Shown: positions 1 to 11,978, numbered from the stretch's first letter. The stretch: DNA of 64,000 nucleotides from Phaseolus vulgaris (GCF_000499845.2 NC_023753.2:248001-312000), one strand, 5' to 3'. Program-made: numbers and translations. The notes: a model not told the origin generated them from the letters alone.

Positions 1-1516
1 TTGTTTTCGGAAAACCGGTTTTGTTCATTCTCGGTCTGGGATTTACTGCGCCTTACTCCTTGGTTATTTTGGTCTGAAATTTTTTCCAGACATTCTTCAT
101 TGTGTGTATTGACTTTTGGATGAGATTTGACCCCCAGACTCGTCCCACAAGACGAAATAAATTTTTTATTCATCAATGCCCGGGCTGAAAGGAAGGTTCG
201 TTTGTGTGTGAAACTGTTTGATTTTTTTCCTGGGTGAATACTCATCCGTTTGACCTGAAATCTGTCGCGTTTTGTCCCAAATTCAGTGGAGATTCGTACG
301 CGGAATCTCAGGAAAAAACCATTTCGGGAGAATTTTTCAGAAATTTTGTGCAAACCAAGGCTAACCTCTAGCAAAACTTGTGAAATTTCGCCCTACTTTC
401 TGCAATTTTTTTCCGGGTCCGTATTGCGCTGAAAAAATTCACACAAGCACTTTCATATGTTGTTCGAACCCAGGTAAGGAGGTATGTCCATAAACAAATC
501 ACAGAAAGAAGATAGGGGGAAGAAAAGTCCTGACGTTTTGTTTTCGGAAAACCGATTTTGTTCATTCTCGGTCTGGGACTTACTGCGCCTTACTCCTTGG
601 TTATTTTGGTCTGAAATTTTTTCCAGACCTTCGTCATTGTGTCTATTGAGTTTTGGCTGAGATTTGAGCCGCAGACTCGTCCCACAAGATTCGAAATAAA
701 TTTTTTATTCATCACTGTCTTGGCTGAAAGGAAGGTTCGTTTGTGTGTGAAACTGTTTGATTTTTTTCGTGGGTAAATACTCATCCGTTTGACTTGAAAT
801 CTGTCAGTTTTGTCCTAAATTCAGTGGAGATTCTTACGCGGAATTTCAGGAAAAAACCATTTCAGGAGAATTTTTCAGAAATTTTGTGCAAACCAAGGTT
901 AACCTCTAGCAAACCTAGTGAAATTTCGCCCTACTTTCTGCAATTGTTTTCCGGGTCCGTATTGCCCTGAAAAAATTCACACAAGTACTTTCATATGTTG
1001 TTTGAACCCAGGTAAGGAGGTACGTCCATAAACAAATCACAGAAAGAAGATAAGGCTAAGAAAAGTCATGACGTTTTGTTTTCGAAAAACCGGTTTTGTT
1101 CATTCTCGGTCTGGGACTTACTGCGCCTTACTCCTTGGTTATTTTGGTCTGAAATTTTTTCCAGACATTCGTCATTGTGTCTATTGAGTTCTGGCTGAGA
1201 TTTGAGCCACAGACTCGTCCCACAAGATTCGAAATAAATTTTTTATTCATCACTGCCCGGGCTGAAAGGAAGGTTCGTTTGTGTGTGAAACTGTTTGATT
1301 TTTTTCTTGGGTGAATACTCATCTGTTTGACCTCAAATCTGTCGCGTTTTGTCCCAAATTCAGTGGAGATTCTTACGCGGAATTTCAGGAAAAAACCATT
1401 TCGGGAGAATTTTTCAGAAATTTTGTGCAAACCAAGGCTAACCTCTAGCAAAACTTGTGAAATTTCGCCCTACTTTCTGCAATTTTTTTTCAGGGTCCGT
1501 ATTGCGCTGAAAAAAT

Positions 1517-4500
1517 TCACACAAGTACTTTCATATGTTGTTTGAACCCAGGTAAGGAGGTACGTCCATAAACAAATCACAGAAAGAAGATAGGGGGAAG
1601 AAAAGTCCTGACGTTTTGTTTTTGGAAAACCGATTTTGTTCATTCTCGGTCTGGGACTTACTGCGCCTTACTCCTTGGTTATTTTGGTCTGAAATTTTTT
1701 CCAGACATTCATCATTGTGTCTATTGAGTTTTGGCTGAGATTTGACCCCCAGACTCGTCCCACAAGATTCGAAATAAATTTTTTTTTCATCACTGCCCGG
1801 GCTGAAAGGAAGGTTCGTTTGTGTGTGAAACTGTTTGATTTTTTTCTTGGGTGAATACTCATCCGTTTGACCTGAAATTTGTCGCGTTTTGTCCCAAATT
1901 CAGTGGAGATTCTTACGCGGAATTTCAGGAAAAAACCATTTCGGGAGAATTTTTCAGAAATTTTGTGCAAACCAAGGCTAACCTCTAGCAAAACTTGTGA
2001 AATTTCGCCCTGCTTTCTGCAATTTTTTTTCCGGGTCCGTATTGCGCTGAAAAAATTCACACAAGTACTTTCATATGTTGTTTGAACCCAGGTAAGGAGG
2101 TACGTCCATAAACAAATCACAGAAAGAAGATAAGGGGAAGAAAAGTCATGACGTTTTGTTTTTGGAAAACCGATTTTGTTCATTCTCGGTCTGGGACTTA
2201 CTGCGCCTTACTCCTTGGTTATTTTGGTCTGAAATTTTTCCCAGACATTCGTCATTGTGTCTATTGAGTTTTGGCTGAGATTTGAGCCCCAGACTCGTCC
2301 CACAAGATTCGAAATAAATTTTTTATTCATCACTGCCCGGGCTGAAAGGAAGGTTCGTTTGTGTGTGAAACTGTTTGATTTTTTTCCTGGGTGAATACTC
2401 ATCCGTTTGACCTCAAATCTGTCGCGTTTTGTCCCAAATTCAGTGGAGATTCTTACGCGGAATTTTAGGAAAAAACCATTTCGGGAGAATTTTCAGAAAT
2501 TTTGTGCAAACCAAGGCTAACCTATAGCAAATCTTGTGAAATTTCGCCCTACTTTCTGCAATTTTTTTCTGGGTCCGTATTGCGTTGAAAAAATTCAAAC
2601 AAGTACTTTCATATGTTGTTGGAACCCAGGTAAGGAGGTACGTCCATAAACAAATCACACAAAGAAGATACGGGGGAGAAAAGTCATGACGTTTTGTTTT
2701 CGGAAAACCGGTTTTGTTCATTCTCGGTCTGGGACTTATTGCGCCTTACTCCTTGGTTATTTTGGTCTGAAATTTTTTTCAGACATTAGTCATTGTGTCT
2801 ATTGAGTTTTGGCTGAGATTTGAGCCCCAGACTCGTGCCACAAGATTCGAAATAAATTTTTATTCATCACTGCCCGGGGTGAAAGGAAGGTTCGTTTGTG
2901 TGTGAAACTGTTTGATTTTTTTCCTGGGTGAATACTCATCCGTTTGACCTGAAATCTGTCGCGTTTTGTCCCAAATTAAGTGGAGATTCTTACGCGGAAT
3001 TTCAGGAAAAAACAATTTCGGGAGAATTTTTCAGAAATTTTGTGCAAACCAAGTTTAACCTCTAGCAAAACTTGTGAAATTTCGCTCTACTTTCTGCAAT
3101 TTTTTTCCGGGTCCGTATTGCGCTGAAAAAATTCACACAAGTACTTTCATATGTTGTTTGATCCCAGGTAATACGTCCATAAACAAATCACAGAAAGAAG
3201 ATACGGGGAAGAAAAGTCATGACGTTTTGTTTTCGGAAAACCGGTTTTGTTCATTCTCGGTTTGGGACTTACTGCTCCTTACTCCTTGGTTATTTTGGTC
3301 TGAAATTTTTTCCAGACATTCTTCTTTGTGTCTATTGAGTTTTGGCTGAGATTTGAGCCCCGGACTCGTCGCACAAGATTTGAAATAAATTTTTTATTCA
3401 TCACTGCCCGGGCTTAAAGGAAGGTTTGTTTGTGTGTGAAACTGTTTGATTTTTTTCCTGGGTGAATACTCATCCGTTTGACCTGAAATCTGTCGGGTTT
3501 TGTCCCAAATTCAGTGGAGATTCTTACGCGGAATTTCAGGAAAAAACCATTTCAGGAGAATTTTTCAGAAATTTTGTGCAAACCAAGGCTATCCTCTAGC
3601 AAAACTTGTGAAATTTCGCCCTACTTTCTGCAATTTTTTTCCGGGTCCGTATTGCGCTGAAAAAAATCACACAAGTACTTTCATATGTTGTTTGAACCCA
3701 GGTAAGGAGGTACGTCCATAAACAAATCACAGAAAGAAGATAGGGGGAAGAAAAGTCCTGACGTTTTGTTTTTGGAAAACCGATTTTGTTCATTCTCGGT
3801 CTGGGACTTACTGCGCCTTACTCCTTGGTTATTTTGGTCTGAAATTTTTTCCAGACATTCATCATTGTGTCTATTGAGTTTTGGCTGAGATTTGACCCCC
3901 AGACTCGTCCCACAAGATTCGAAATAAATTTTTTTTTCATCACTGCCCGGGCTGAAAGGAAGGTTCGTTTGTGTGTGAAACTGTTTGATTTTTTTCTTGG
4001 GTGAATACTCATCCGTTTGACCTGAAATTTGTCGCGTTTTGTCCCAAATTCAGTGGAGATTCTTACGCGGAATTTCAGGAAAAAACCATTTCGGGAGAAT
4101 TTTTCAGAAATTTTGTGCAAACCAAGGCTAACCTCTAGCAAAACTTGTGAAATTTCGCCCTGCTTTCTGCAATTTTTTTTCCGGGTCCGTATTGCGCTGA
4201 AAAAATTCACACAAGTACTTTCATATGTTGTTTGAACCCAGGTAAGGAGGTACGTCCATAAACAAATCACAGAAAGAAGATAAGGGGAAGAAAAGTCATG
4301 ACGTTTTGTTTTTGGAAAACCGATTTTGTTCATTCTCGGTCTGGGACTTACTGCGCCTTACTCCTTGGTTATTTTGGTCTGAAATTTTTCCCAGACATTC
4401 GTCATTGTGTCTATTGAGTTTTGGCTGAGATTTGAGCCCCAGACTCGTCCCACAAGATTCGAAATAAATTTTTTATTCATCACTGCCCGGGCTGAAAGGA

Positions 4501-5848
4501 AGGTTCGTTTGTGTGTGAAACTGTTTGATTTTTTTCCTGGGTGAATACTCATCCGTTTGACCTCAAATCTGTCGCGTTTTGTCCCAAATTCAGTGGAGAT
4601 TCTTACGCGGAATTTTAGGAAAAAACCATTTCGGGAGAATTTTCAGAAATTTTGTGCAAACCAAGGCTAACCTATAGCAAATCTTGTGAAATTTCGCCCT
4701 ACTTTCTGCAATTTTTTTCTGGGTCCGTATTGCGTTGAAAAAATTCAAACAAGTACTTTCATATGTTGTTGGAACCCAGGTAAGGAGGTACGTCCATAAA
4801 CAAATCACACAAAGAAGATACGGGGGAGAAAAGTCATGACGTTTTGTTTTCGGAAAACCGGTTTTGTTCATTCTCGGTCTGGGACTTATTGCGCCTTACT
4901 CCTTGGTTATTTTGGTCTGAAATTTTTTTCAGACATTAGTCATTGTGTCTATTGAGTTTTGGCTGAGATTTGAGCCCCAGACTCGTGCCACAAGATTCGA
5001 AATAAATTTTTATTCATCACTGCCCGGGGTGAAAGGAAGGTTCGTTTGTGTGTGAAACTGTTTGATTTTTTTCCTGGGTGAATACTCATCCGTTTGACCT
5101 GAAATCTGTCGCGTTTTGTCCCAAATTAAGTGGAGATTCTTACGCGGAATTTCAGGAAAAAACAATTTCGGGAGAATTTTTCAGAAATTTTGTGCAAACC
5201 AAGTTTAACCTCTAGCAAAACTTGTGAAATTTCGCTCTACTTTCTGCAATTTTTTTCCGGGTCCGTATTGCGCTGAAAAAATTCACACAAGTACTTTCAT
5301 ATGTTGTTTGATCCCAGGTAATACGTCCATAAACAAATCACAGAAAGAAGATACGGGGAAGAAAAGTCATGACGTTTTGTTTTCGGAAAACCGGTTTTGT
5401 TCATTCTCGGTTTGGGACTTACTGCTCCTTACTCCTTGGTTATTTTGGTCTGAAATTTTTTCCAGACATTCTTCTTTGTGTCTATTGAGTTTTGGCTGAG
5501 ATTTGAGCCCCGGACTCGTCGCACAAGATTTGAAATAAATTTTTTATTCATCACTGCCCGGGCTTAAAGGAAGGTTTGTTTGTGTGTGAAACTGTTTGAT
5601 TTTTTTCCTGGGTGAATACTCATCCGTTTGACCTGAAATCTGTCGGGTTTTGTCCCAAATTCAGTGGAGATTCTTACGCGGAATTTCAGGAAAAAACCAT
5701 TTCAGGAGAATTTTTCAGAAATTTTGTGCAAACCAAGGCTATCCTCTAGCAAAACTTGTGAAATTTCGCCCTACTTTCTGCAATTTTTTTCCGGGTCCGT
5801 ATTGCGCTGAAAAAAATCACACAAGTACTTTCATATGTTGTTTGAACC
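1517..5848. repeat. Duplicated four-monomer block (2150-bp higher-order repeat)
   Basis: The segment from about 1517 to 3698 recurs 2150 bp downstream, up to about 5848, with no difference that I could find. It is bounded by a T/A mismatch at 1516/3666 and a C/G mismatch at 3699/5849. Monomer lengths 540-538-533-539 occur twice in the same order. Neighbouring monomers inside the block are clearly diverged, so the four-unit block was copied as one piece and recently, by unequal exchange, replication-based copying or an assembly duplication. Confidence 0.93.
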
Positions 5849-6997
5849 GAGGTAAGGAGGTACGTCCATAAACAAATCACAGAAAGAAGATAAGGGGAAG
5901 AAAAGTCATGACGTTTTGTTTTCGGAAAACCGGTTTTGTTCATTCTCGGTCTGGGACTTAGTGCGCCTTACTCCTTGGTTATTTTGGTCTGAAATTTTTT
6001 CCAAACATTCGTCAGTGTCTCTATTGAGTTTTGGCTGAGATTTGAGCCCCAGACTCGTCCCACAAGATTCGAAATAAAATTTTTATTCATCACTGTCCGG
6101 GCTGAAAGGAAGGTTCGTTTGTGTGTGAAACTGTTTGATTTTTTTCCTGGGTGAATACTTATCTGTTTGACCTGAAATCTGTTGCGTTTTGTCCCAAATT
6201 CAGTGGAGATTCTTACGCGGAATTTCAGGAAAAAACTATTTCGGGAGAATTTTTCAGAAATTTTGTGCAAACCAAGGCTAACCTCTAGCAAAACTTGTGA
6301 AATTTCGCCCTACTTTCTGCAATTTTTTTCCGGATCCGTATTGCGCTGAAAAAATTCACACAAGTACTTTCATATGTTGTTTGAACTTAGGTAAGGAGGC
6401 ACGTCTATAAACAAATCACAGAAAGAAGATACGGGAAGAAAAGCCAGGACGTTTTGTTTTCTGAAAATCGGTTTTGTTCATTCTCGGTCTGGGACTTAGT
6501 GCGCCTTACTCCTTGGTTATTTTGGTCTGAAATTTTTTTCACACATTCGTCATTGTGTCTATTGAGTTTTGGCAGAGATTTGAGCCCCAGAATCGTTCCA
6601 CAAGATTCGAAATAATTTTTTTATTTATCACTTCCCGGGCTGAAAGGAATGTTCGTTTGTGTGTGAAACTGTTTGATTTTTTTCCTTGGTGAATACTCAT
6701 CCGTTTGATCTAAAATCTGTCGCGTTTTGTCCCAAATTCAGTGGAGATTATTACGCGGAATTTCAGGAAAAAACCATTTCGAGAGAACTTTTCAGAAATT
6801 TTGTGCAAACCAAGGCTATCGTCTAGCAAAATTTGTGAAATTTCGCCTTACTTTCTGCAATTTTTTTCTGGGGTCGTATTGCACTGAAAAAATTCACACA
6901 TGTACTTTCATATGTTGTTTGCACCCAGGTAAGGAGGCACGTCCATAAACAAATCACAGAAAGAAGATACGGAAAAGAAAAACCAGGACGTTTTACT

Positions 6998-7203
6998 CTC
7001 GGTCTGGGACTTACTGTGTCTTACTCCTTGGGTATTTTGGTCTGAGGTTTTCACCAGATATTCCTCATTATCTCTATTGAGTTTTTGCTGAGATTTGATC
7101 CTGAGACTTGTCACACAAAATTCACAAATTCAGTGGAGATTCTTACGCGGAATTTCAGGAAAAAACCATTTCGGAAGAATATTTCAGAAATTTTTTCAAA
7201 ACA
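6998..7203. repeat. Truncated terminal satellite monomer
   Basis: The last unit keeps the CTCGGTCTGGGA start, then jumps near 7117 from the part that reads CACAAGATTCG in other units straight to the CAAATTCAGTGG segment, losing roughly 190 bp. It ends in diverged sequence around 7200. The preceding junction (~6990) has also lost about 23 bp including the AAAACCGGTTTT palindrome. This is the decayed edge of the array. Confidence 0.85.
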
Positions 7204-8304
7204 AGACTATCTATTTCAATAATTTTTTAAAATTGTAACTATTTTATTAATTACTTTGTGAAATTGTACTTAAAAAACACCTTTTCTTTCTATGCCAACA
7301 TAAAGAAAGAGGGTTCTTTTGTGATAAAGCCGTTGCTGTATAATAATATAAGATGGTACCTCTTTTTGTTCGTGTGTTGATAATAAAAGAAAAGTGATAC
7401 AATATATCTATAATCTCATTGTCTAAAATTTCAATTTTTTTTTATAGAATGACAAAAATATTATTTTCATATCATGCCTATAATTACTGATAGTAAAATA
7501 TGAATATATATTATTACAGGATAAGATAATTTTAGACACGTCAGGGATGACGTCATCAAGTAAAGTGGGTATTTAATAAAGACACTTGGAACACGTTGTA
7601 CAGTTCACGCGGTTAGGATTGAGACACGTGTTCATCTTCTTGTGGTGTGAATGGTTTTCACTTTGTCAAACTGACGTGTAATTTGTTTATCCAATTCATA
7701 AACTAGTCATCTTCATTGTTACCTTTTTTTCTAAATCTTTCAATATTTTATTCATTCTTTTCATTGCTCTTTCTTATGCAAACATTTTTTAAAAAGGTTG
7801 AGATTTCTCATGGTAATTCTTTATTGTATTATTTGCTTTTCAAAATAGTGTTTTGTAATAAGGCAGTCAACATTAAATGTGCCAAATTGATATTTTAAAC
7901 TCTCTTTCCCATATGTTGATTCAGAAAGGTCACCTCAATTATCTCTCTTTTCTCACTCTCTTTCTACAAAATTCAAAATTTCATATACATAACAAAAGGG
8001 TTGTCATAATAAGTTCATTAATTTGGAGCAATTCTTAAAAACTGTACAAATTGTTGACCAAATTAACTTCCCTAGTTAAATGAAAAAAAAATTAAGTAAT
8101 TGTTTTTTTTTTCATAATATCATATATTAAGAATTGAATTTTAAGTTTAACTGAATCTTATAAAATCAGATAAAATTTATATTTACTTATATTATATAAT
8201 AAAATATTTTTATTTTTATTTAAATTTATAATACATTATCTCACGCTGAGACTTACCAGCTCATGCATAAACTATATATTATGAGTAAGATATATAATGT
8301 GAAG
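7204..8304. other. AT-rich spacer
   Basis: There is no gene I can support. It is A/T-rich with poly-T runs. Short open frames here (for example 7716-7898) have low-complexity hydrophobic translations and no relatives I recognise. The only structured part is the ACGT-core cluster at 7538-7677. Confidence 0.7.
7538..7677. promoter_or_regulatory. Cluster of five ACGT-core motifs
   Basis: ACGT cores occur at 7538, 7550 (inside the palindrome TGACGTCA, 7548-7555), 7593, 7626 (CACGTG G-box, 7625-7630) and 7674. Such cores are the known binding sites of plant bZIP and bHLH factors. The nearest supported gene starts 3.6 kb downstream, so no target is evident. It may be a chance cluster or the remains of a promoter. 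Confidence 0.4.
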
Positions 8305-8548
8305 TAATTCATCGCTCTCGAAAAAGAATTTATTCATTCTCTTCCAATTGTTTGAACTATAGGTGTGATGATTTACTTTACGGACGAGGTCTCTAGTTCA
8401 AGTTCAGGATGACCCAGTTACGTCGAGAACAAGAATAGAAAACTGACTTGACTCCTTCATGCATGCTGCACTCAGCTTGGGGGATATAGCTTAGTTGGTA
8501 GAGTTCCATTCTTACAATTGGATTTGTAAATTACAGTTGGATAAGTCT
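8305..8548 (+). pseudogene. Nuclear plastid DNA fragment: trnI-GAU 3' exon, spacer, trnA-UGC 5' exon
   Basis: From memory of the chloroplast inverted-repeat rRNA operon, this stretch follows the end of the trnI-GAU intron, its 3' exon (about 8361-8417), the short spacer with the CTTCATGCATGCT segment (8455-8467), and the 5' exon of trnA-UGC starting GGGGATATAGC near 8480. Most differences are C-to-T and G-to-A, as expected from deamination of methylated cytosine in silent nuclear DNA. The trnA anticodon TGC reads TAC and the 3' exon is absent, so no functional tRNA can be made. The left boundary is uncertain by about 20 bp. Confidence 0.85.
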
Positions 8549-11304
8549 AACAAACTCTTTATTATGATAAATTATAAATGACACTGATATCAATTTAGCT
8601 TAAAATTCACTTCCAAATATATTATATAAATAAAATCAAAATATATTATATAAAGAAAATCGAAAGCTTCTGGATCTAGTTTTTGAAGGATCGAATTTTT
8701 CTTTTATAAAATAGCATTAAATATAGAGAACAAAAAATAAGAGAGAATAAAAGAGAAGAGATAACAGAATATGAAGAAATGATAGGGCCCTCGCAATTAG
8801 GTCTTATTCTGCCCTTTCATATACTTTCTCACTTCCTTTACGGTTACCGATTCAAGCAATCAACTTATCGGAATATTAAGGATTTTTTTATATAATTTAA
8901 GCGCAATTAATTTTCATACAATTATTTAAAAATTATTGTCTGATTAAAAGGTTTATTTGAATGAATTATTTTATATTGTAATAAAGATAGTTGAATAAAA
9001 GTTTGTGGATGTGTTATTGAGTGATGGGGACTGGCCACGTGGGTTGTTGGCCTGTTCTTGTCCTTCTCATTGCCACCAATAATTCACTTACCCCATCATG
9101 CCATACCCATGTCATCACATTCATCCATACATACACATCAATCATACATACATTCATATATCAATCATTCAAAATTTGAAGGTTAAGTTAAGGAATGCAA
9201 CTGCAACAACGGTGTTAATGAGCAGCTGAATTGCTCATCAATTCTTCATTACTTGAAGTGTATATCACATTTAAAGATGAACATATTTTTGTCTCCTCAT
9301 TCAAATCAACACTCACATGGATCGGTTACACATCAATCATACAAACAGTATGTTTATTTTGAACTTTTTAAGATTGTTATTTTTAACTTTTTAAGATAAG
9401 AGGGATGTCTCTCAACCAGAGCATGTAGTTGAGGTCGGTTAAACTTTAATATGATTGTGTTCATCGTATCTTGCAAACTTTATGGACTCAAGAAAATGAG
9501 AGACTTTCACCTACAGATGATACTCCGCCACTCAAGTCATTAAAAACATAAAATATAATATATTAAGTGTAAAATATGAGTTGAAAGTACTCTCTGTTGT
9601 ATATAGAGTAGTCCGATTTTACTATTGACTTAATTTAATAATAAATGTTGTTTCCTAAGATTGATTGTCCTGTATCTTTTGATTTACGTTATACCATATT
9701 AATATCTTTTAACTATAAATATTAAGTGATATCTTTATACATAATATTAGACTTGATCCATTTGAGATTACTAACTGAAAGGTTATCATTCACACTACAA
9801 CAACATTAATTTGAGGCCAGATTTTCTGGTATCTGATTATTCTCCTGTTTCTGAAAGATGAAAGTGTCTAAAAAAGAACAAAGTTACATGGGGTTTCATT
9901 TAATTCTGATGCATGTAGAAACTTACAAATTGTCTTCACTTACTGAATTTTATAGAGACCCACATGTTGATCCCCAATCAGACAGATTCAAGAGGGTTTC
10001 ATCCTCATTGTCTAGAATCAGACACAATGCAAATTGCTAAGGCTGAATGTTATGTATGCCACATATTCTCCAAAGTTTGGTAGTGGAAACGTATACAATA
10101 CACACCAACACTTCACTCCATTTCCTAACCACTCTTTTTCTTCTGAATGAATTGAATATGGTTCCCTTTTTCTAAATTATGCAGATTCCTATGAAGAGAA
10201 GAAAAGACATGATCAAGTGTTTCATTTGTTGGTTTTTTCCCAAGGCTTCTTTGGATTATTGACTTTGAGTTATTTTTAATGCAATCATTTTGACTGTTGG
10301 GTATAACAAATGTTAAATAGAAGAAAAGAGAGAAACAATTTTTAAAAGTAGATGAAGAGAAGGGTACGTTCGTGTCAGACACCTCTCTTAAATGACATGT
10401 TTGGACACATGTGTTGAACATCGACACTCATGATACACTTGTAAAACACATATTCGTGAAGTGTAAAATTCAAAAAATATTTGTTAAATTTTTTATAATT
10501 CTAACACGGTTCTAACATAATTTTAAAAAAAAAATACATTAATTTTTTTAAAAACTCAAATTTATGATATAAATTTTTATTAAAATTATAAAAATAAAAA
10601 ATAAATATTTTTGAATTTATATACATAAATCTTTATAATTCATAATAAAATAATATATAGATATATATTCTTATGTTCTACATTTTAGATATTATACTAA
10701 CGAGTTTCTGTCTAGTTTGAGTTTTTGTCTGTGTCTATATCATATCGGTCTTTAGTTTAAGATTTTTTTCTGTTTCTATATCATATCAGTGTCTTTTTGT
10801 CTGTCTCTATATCGTATCAGTATGGTAAATACGATGTGCATGTAGAGTTTTAAAAAAGTTGGGTTTGATTTGTCTGTTTCAATAATTTGTATCGTTTGTT
10901 GGATCCCCTCACATGCGTATTCCTTGAATGGAATTGATGCAAACAAAAGCAGGGGACCCACCCACTTTCTTCCTTTATTTTCTTCAATCCATCTATAAAA
11001 CAACACTGCTTGCTGATATGGATTATGCCATTGTTTTCAGATTCAACACTATAAATCTCACATAATACGTTGAATAATCCCCAAGAAAAGGAGCGATAGA
11101 GAAGGTTCTGGAATCCGGGGTCTCGCACTTGGATTAAAATACGACCAATTATAGGACCCAAACGAAAAAAGATTAAATTTTTGAAGCAAAATGAGTTGGA
11201 ATATATGGTGGGGATGAGATGATGGTGATGGGCATGCATGATGAGATGGAATTCGGGAATAGATAAATAGCGGGTGGGAGAGGAGAGAGAGGAGAAGAGT
11301 GAAG
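8549..11304. other. Intergenic spacer upstream of the DUF1685 gene
   Basis: No gene is supported. Recognisable pieces are a CCACGTGG G-box near 9035, a CATA/CATT-rich low-complexity stretch around 9105-9170, a diverged copy of a dispersed repeat at about 10385-10460, and loosely repeated TCTATATCATATCAG stretches at 10730-10830. The last 50 bp before the gene are GA-rich (11275-11300), a common look for plant 5' leaders. Confidence 0.6.
10385..10460 (-). repeat. Dispersed repeat copy (partner near 41735)
   Basis: The reverse complement of this stretch resembles about 41730-41800: both share a TGTGTTTTA-cAGTGT segment, then AGTGTCGATGT and GTTCAA before a GACAC-like motif. The two copies are in opposite orientation and clearly diverged. 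GTGTC/GACAC-rich dispersed repeats are common in legume genomes; I cannot name the family. Confidence 0.45.
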
Positions 11305-11718
11305 ATGGAGAAACAGAGAGAGAGAAGGAACAAGGGGAAGAAGATGATGAATAAGCAGGTGCTGTTGGAGGGCTACGTGGAGGAGGATCTGGCCAGAAGC
11401 AAGAGTCTTTCTGACGAGGATCTTGAGGAGTTGAAGGGGTGTTTGGATCTTGGATTTGGGTTCAGCTACGAGGAGATTCCGGAGTTGTGCAACACTCTAC
11501 CAGCTCTGGAATTGTGTTATTCCATGTCTCAGAAATTCATGGATAACTCTCCTCCTTCTCCTTCTTCTTCATCGTCTTCTCCTTCTCCTCATTCACTGTC
11601 AACACCTTCCATTGCCAACTGGAAGATCTCGAGCCCCGGTGACCACCCGGAGGACGTGAAGGCCAGGCTCAAGTTCTGGGCTCAGGCCGTGGCCTGCACT
11701 GTGAAGCTCTGCAGCTGA
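11305..11718 (+). CDS. DUF1685 family protein
   Basis: Single-exon gene of 137 aa. The first ATG in frame is at 11305; an upstream GTG at 11299 is not a plausible plant start. After a basic N-terminus (MEKQRERRNKGKK) comes the conserved DUF1685 core, SLSDEDLEELKGCLDLGFGF followed by a segment containing EEIPELCNTLPALELCYSMS (about residues 33-72), a Ser/Pro-rich low-complexity linker, and the conserved tail DHPEDVKARLKFWAQAVACT ending KLCS. DUF1685 proteins are plant-specific and their biochemical role is not established, so I assign none. A GA-rich leader precedes the start, and an AATAAA at about 11900 could serve polyadenylation. The gene converges on the transporter gene at 15557. The family call is strong; function is unknown. 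Confidence 0.9.
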   Translation: MEKQRERRNKGKKMMNKQVLLEGYVEEDLARSKSLSDEDLEELKGCLDLGFGFSYEEIPELCNTLPALELCYSMSQKFMDNSPPSPSSSSSSPSPHSLSTPSIANWKISSPGDHPEDVKARLKFWAQAVACTVKLCS

Positions 11719-11935
11719 GAATCCTTTCAGCGATTCCTTCATTGATTTACCTGGAGACACAAGATCGATGATGGGTGGAGGAACCTAACTGGGGATCCAG
11801 GGTTCTGCTGTCAGAGTAACCCTAACCCTCACCTAACAATCTTCACAGCCTTAGGCACAGGCATCATCTTGTCACTTGTTAATCATGATTACATTTCAAT
11901 AAAACATTCTGTACTATGTTTCAGATCTCCTTCTC

Positions 11936-11978
11936 ATGTTCATGTTCATGTTCATGTTCTTGTTCATGTTCATGTTGG
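11936..11978 (+). repeat. CATGTT hexamer microsatellite
   Basis: About seven copies of CATGTT (one reads CTTGTT) lie just after the probable poly(A) region of the DUF1685 gene. It could be useful as a polymorphic marker; no function is evident. Confidence 0.85.

Larger units (their letters stand above)
1..7203. repeat. ~538-bp tandem satellite array
   Basis: The motif CTCGGTCTGGGA (or a one-base variant) recurs at 30, 567, 1105, 1645, 2185, 2723, 3256, 3795, 4335, 4873, 5406, 5945, 6483 and 6998, giving monomers of 537, 538, 540, 540, 538, 533, 539, 540, 538, 533, 539, 538 and 515 bp. The array runs off the left edge of the window. Neighbouring monomers differ by scattered substitutions and small indels. 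Open frames of up to 171 codons appear on both strands but change from unit to unit and resemble no protein I know, so I treat the array as non-coding. The monomer size and the position beside genes are like the subtelomeric khipu satellite of Phaseolus (528 bp in the literature); identity with it is a guess. Confidence 0.97.

Noticed and set aside
1668..2183. 171-codon open frame on the minus strand of the satellite, repeated exactly at 3818-4333
   Set aside because: Its exact repetition comes from the 2150-bp duplication. Other monomers break the frame, and opposite-strand frames are equally open. The sequence has no protein-like family pattern.
8478..8548. tRNA-Ala-like sequence as a functional tRNA gene
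   Set aside because: Only the 5' exon of a plastid intron-containing tRNA is present, with an altered anticodon and many transitions, so it is a plastid-derived fossil.
10125..11333. Minus-strand open frames of 76-129 codons before the DUF1685 gene
   Set aside because: They overlap one another, have low-complexity or no recognisable sequence, lack splice continuity, and partly lie in the DUF1685 leader.
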